From contig NZ_FNHY01000002.1 of the NCBI RefSeq assembly GCF_900103605.1, positions 1-64,000 of the forward strand: a stretch of 64,000 nt of DNA. The letters are read 5' to 3'. This document shows, piece by piece, positions 62,592 to 64,000 of the stretch. Numbering within the stretch: the stretch's first letter is position 1; each line of letters starts with the position of its first letter. Both the position numbers and the translations under genes were made by a program. Under the pieces are notes generated by a model. It saw only the letters and a list, made by a program, of their open reading frames with translations. It ran no database searches and was not told the DNA's origin. The DNA comes from Psychrobacillus sp. OK028. GTDB taxonomy: Bacteria; Bacillota; Bacilli; Bacillales_A; Planococcaceae.

Positions 62592-62752
62592 CGGAATGCC
62601 CAAAATATTCACCGTCCCAATATATAAGTGGCACTTTACAAATAGTCAAACAACAAAAAGGCATGATATTTTTCCCATTCTACCTGTTAAATACAGACGA
62701 AACCTATTATTATTGATAGAATAAGAGGTATCTTTTAGAAAGAGTGATGAAT

Positions 62753-64000
62753 TTGAATTGGTTAAAAAAATTATTTGCATCAGATGAAAATGAAGTTGAA
62801 GAGGAGTACGAAGAGCAACAACAAGTGATCCATTCCGCAACAAAGAAAACTCCTTTTCGTTTCCCGTTAATATCAGATGAAGAAAAAAATGAATTGTTAT
62901 ACGGATATCCCAAGGAAGAAAAAATAGTAGAACCATATAAAGAGGAACCTTATTTAAAGGAACAAGAATTTAAACCATTGCATACCCAAAGTCTGTGGCA
63001 GCAACGTAAACAGCCCACTGTAACACATCGTGCTGAAAAGAAAATGATGGAAGAAACTCCTGCTATAAATCGAAAGAAAAGAGCATTTACACCTACAGAG
63101 GTACCTTCTCCTGTTTATGGCTTTTCCAAAACGGTAGTAACAAAAGAAAAAGAGTTCACAGAAGAGATTGAACCTAAAATTGAAGAAGTAACTGCTGCAG
63201 CAACTTATCCGGAACCTACTATTTTAGAACCGGAAGTAATAGCAACAGACAATCTCGTTCAGCAAACAGAGCTAGAGGAAAATCAGTTGGCTTATGATTT
63301 AGAAGAGAAAGCACATGCAACCGAGTTAGTAGAAGTTGTACAAGCAGAGGTAGCTGTAGCGGAAATGGTAGAAACAATTGATCTAGCTCAAAATGCAGAA
63401 ATCATTGAAGAAAAGCCAGTAAAAGAAAATATTCGACCATTTAATGTACTAATGCTGAAATCAGATAAAAGTAAATTGAATAGAATAGATACTATGAACA
63501 AAATCTCTCCGGTAGCGCAAAAGGCGGTTAATACACCAAAGCCATCCATTCAGCAGGAGCAGAAACAAACAAATGAAACGGTTCAATTAAGTGTGCAGGA
63601 AGTTAAAACAATAGAAGAAAAAGTAGAGGAAGAGATACTACCTAATTATGTCAGACCCTCTTTTAGTCATTTACTTCCTCCCGAGATGAATGTGGAAGAT
63701 AAGGAATGGATGGAGGAGCAAGCATTTACATTAGTAGATGCGTTATCACATTTTCAAGTAGTTGGTGAAATTGTTCAAATGGTACAGGGACCAGCAGTTA
63801 CTCAATTTGAAATAACAGTTGGTCAGGGAACAAAGGTTAGTAAAATACGAAACTTGGCGGATGATCTTAAGCTTGCGTTAGCAGCAAAGGATATTCGTAT
63901 TCAAGCACCAATACCTGGGAAGAGCTCTATTGGAATAGAGATACCAAATAGAAAATCTCGTGCAGTGCGCTTAGCTGAAGTAATAAATACAGATATATTT
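62753..64000 (+). CDS. sftA: DNA translocase SftA, N-terminal part (cut by window end)
   Basis: The frame is open to the last base (416 codons). The start TTG 62753 gives MNWLKKLFAS; ATG 62747 is an alternative, and the ribosome site is weak either way. There are no membrane helices: a long acidic, Glu-rich linker (residues about 15-285) is followed by the start of an FtsK/SpoIIIE alpha domain (LVDALSHFQVVGEIVQMVQG then VTQFEITVGQGTKVSKIRNL). A soluble FtsK homologue after ytpR is SftA (YtpS) in B. subtilis, which clears DNA from the closing septum. The motor domain lies beyond the window. Confidence 0.9.
   Translation, partial: MNWLKKLFASDENEVEEEYEEQQQVIHSATKKTPFRFPLISDEEKNELLYGYPKEEKIVEPYKEEPYLKEQEFKPLHTQSLWQQRKQPTVTHRAEKKMMEETPAINRKKRAFTPTEVPSPVYGFSKTVVTKEKEFTEEIEPKIEEVTAAATYPEPTILEPEVIATDNLVQQTELEENQLAYDLEEKAHATELVEVVQAEVAVAEMVETIDLAQNAEIIEEKPVKENIRPFNVLMLKSDKSKLNRIDTMNKISPVAQKAVNTPKPSIQQEQKQTNETVQLSVQEVKTIEEKVEEEILPNYVRPSFSHLLPPEMNVEDKEWMEEQAFTLVDALSHFQVVGEIVQMVQGPAVTQFEITVGQGTKVSKIRNLADDLKLALAAKDIRIQAPIPGKSSIGIEIPNRKSRAVRLAEVINTDIF

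Overview
The window looks like a stretch of chromosome from a low-GC Gram-positive bacterium of the order Bacillales. Gene order and protein sequences follow the Bacillus subtilis men / yt* region closely (tRNA cluster, men genes, dps, ytkD, ytmA, pckA, metK, ytoA, ytpA, ytqAB, ytfP, ytgP, pepV, ytlPQR, trmB, ytnP, ytzB, ytoP, ytpPQR, sftA). Many small differences point to a relative such as a Planococcaceae member; that family assignment is inference. I see no prophage, no insertion sequence with a transposase, and no CRISPR array.

Layout. 1-1330: the end of a tRNA operon, 13 complete tRNAs plus the 3' tip of another, closed by a strong terminator. 1450-8746: menaquinone synthesis (menA divergent from menF-D-H-B, then menE; menC is not here). 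9202-14667: zinc-binding lipoprotein with a Zur-type box, yidD, dps with a SigB-type promoter, several small proteins, ytkD, ytmA and a broken metallo-beta-lactamase-fold gene. 15180-18512: pckA divergent from metK, the latter with a SAM-I riboswitch. 19380-25532: ytoA, a YtpA-like protein lacking its catalytic serine, an ArsR/AHSA1 pair and a GntR-controlled five-gene ABC transporter operon, both with readable operators. 25593-33002: malic enzyme, a type III polyketide synthase plus methyltransferase pair, ytqAB and an MFS transporter. 33004-38393: a PAS/AAA+ regulator with an altered GAFTGA loop, followed by a ketone-body (3-hydroxybutyrate/acetoacetate) operon with a cre site. 38440-47240: leuS under a leucine T-box, a solitary copper nitrite reductase with an Fnr-like box, an alkylation-repair protein, trpE-trpG under a tryptophan T-box, and ytfP. 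47537-64000: ytgP, a pseudouridine synthase, ytzE, then pepV-dat-thpR-ytlQ-ytlR-trmB-ytnP, ytzB, ytoP and the ytpPQR-sftA group; sftA runs off the end.

The most unusual content is non-coding. Four copies of a 390-655 bp composite element lie at 8808-9195, 18629-19290, 26925-27326 and 56990-57620, each between two convergent genes. Each carries a long palindrome-rich block and a hairpin whose arms differ in sequence from copy to copy but stay complementary, next to a T-tract. A fifth, decayed block is at 62344-62430. Separately, three short arrays with a 21-nt period (43541-43624, 56917-56979, about 62483-62591) combine a constant 10-11 nt with a variable 10-11 nt.
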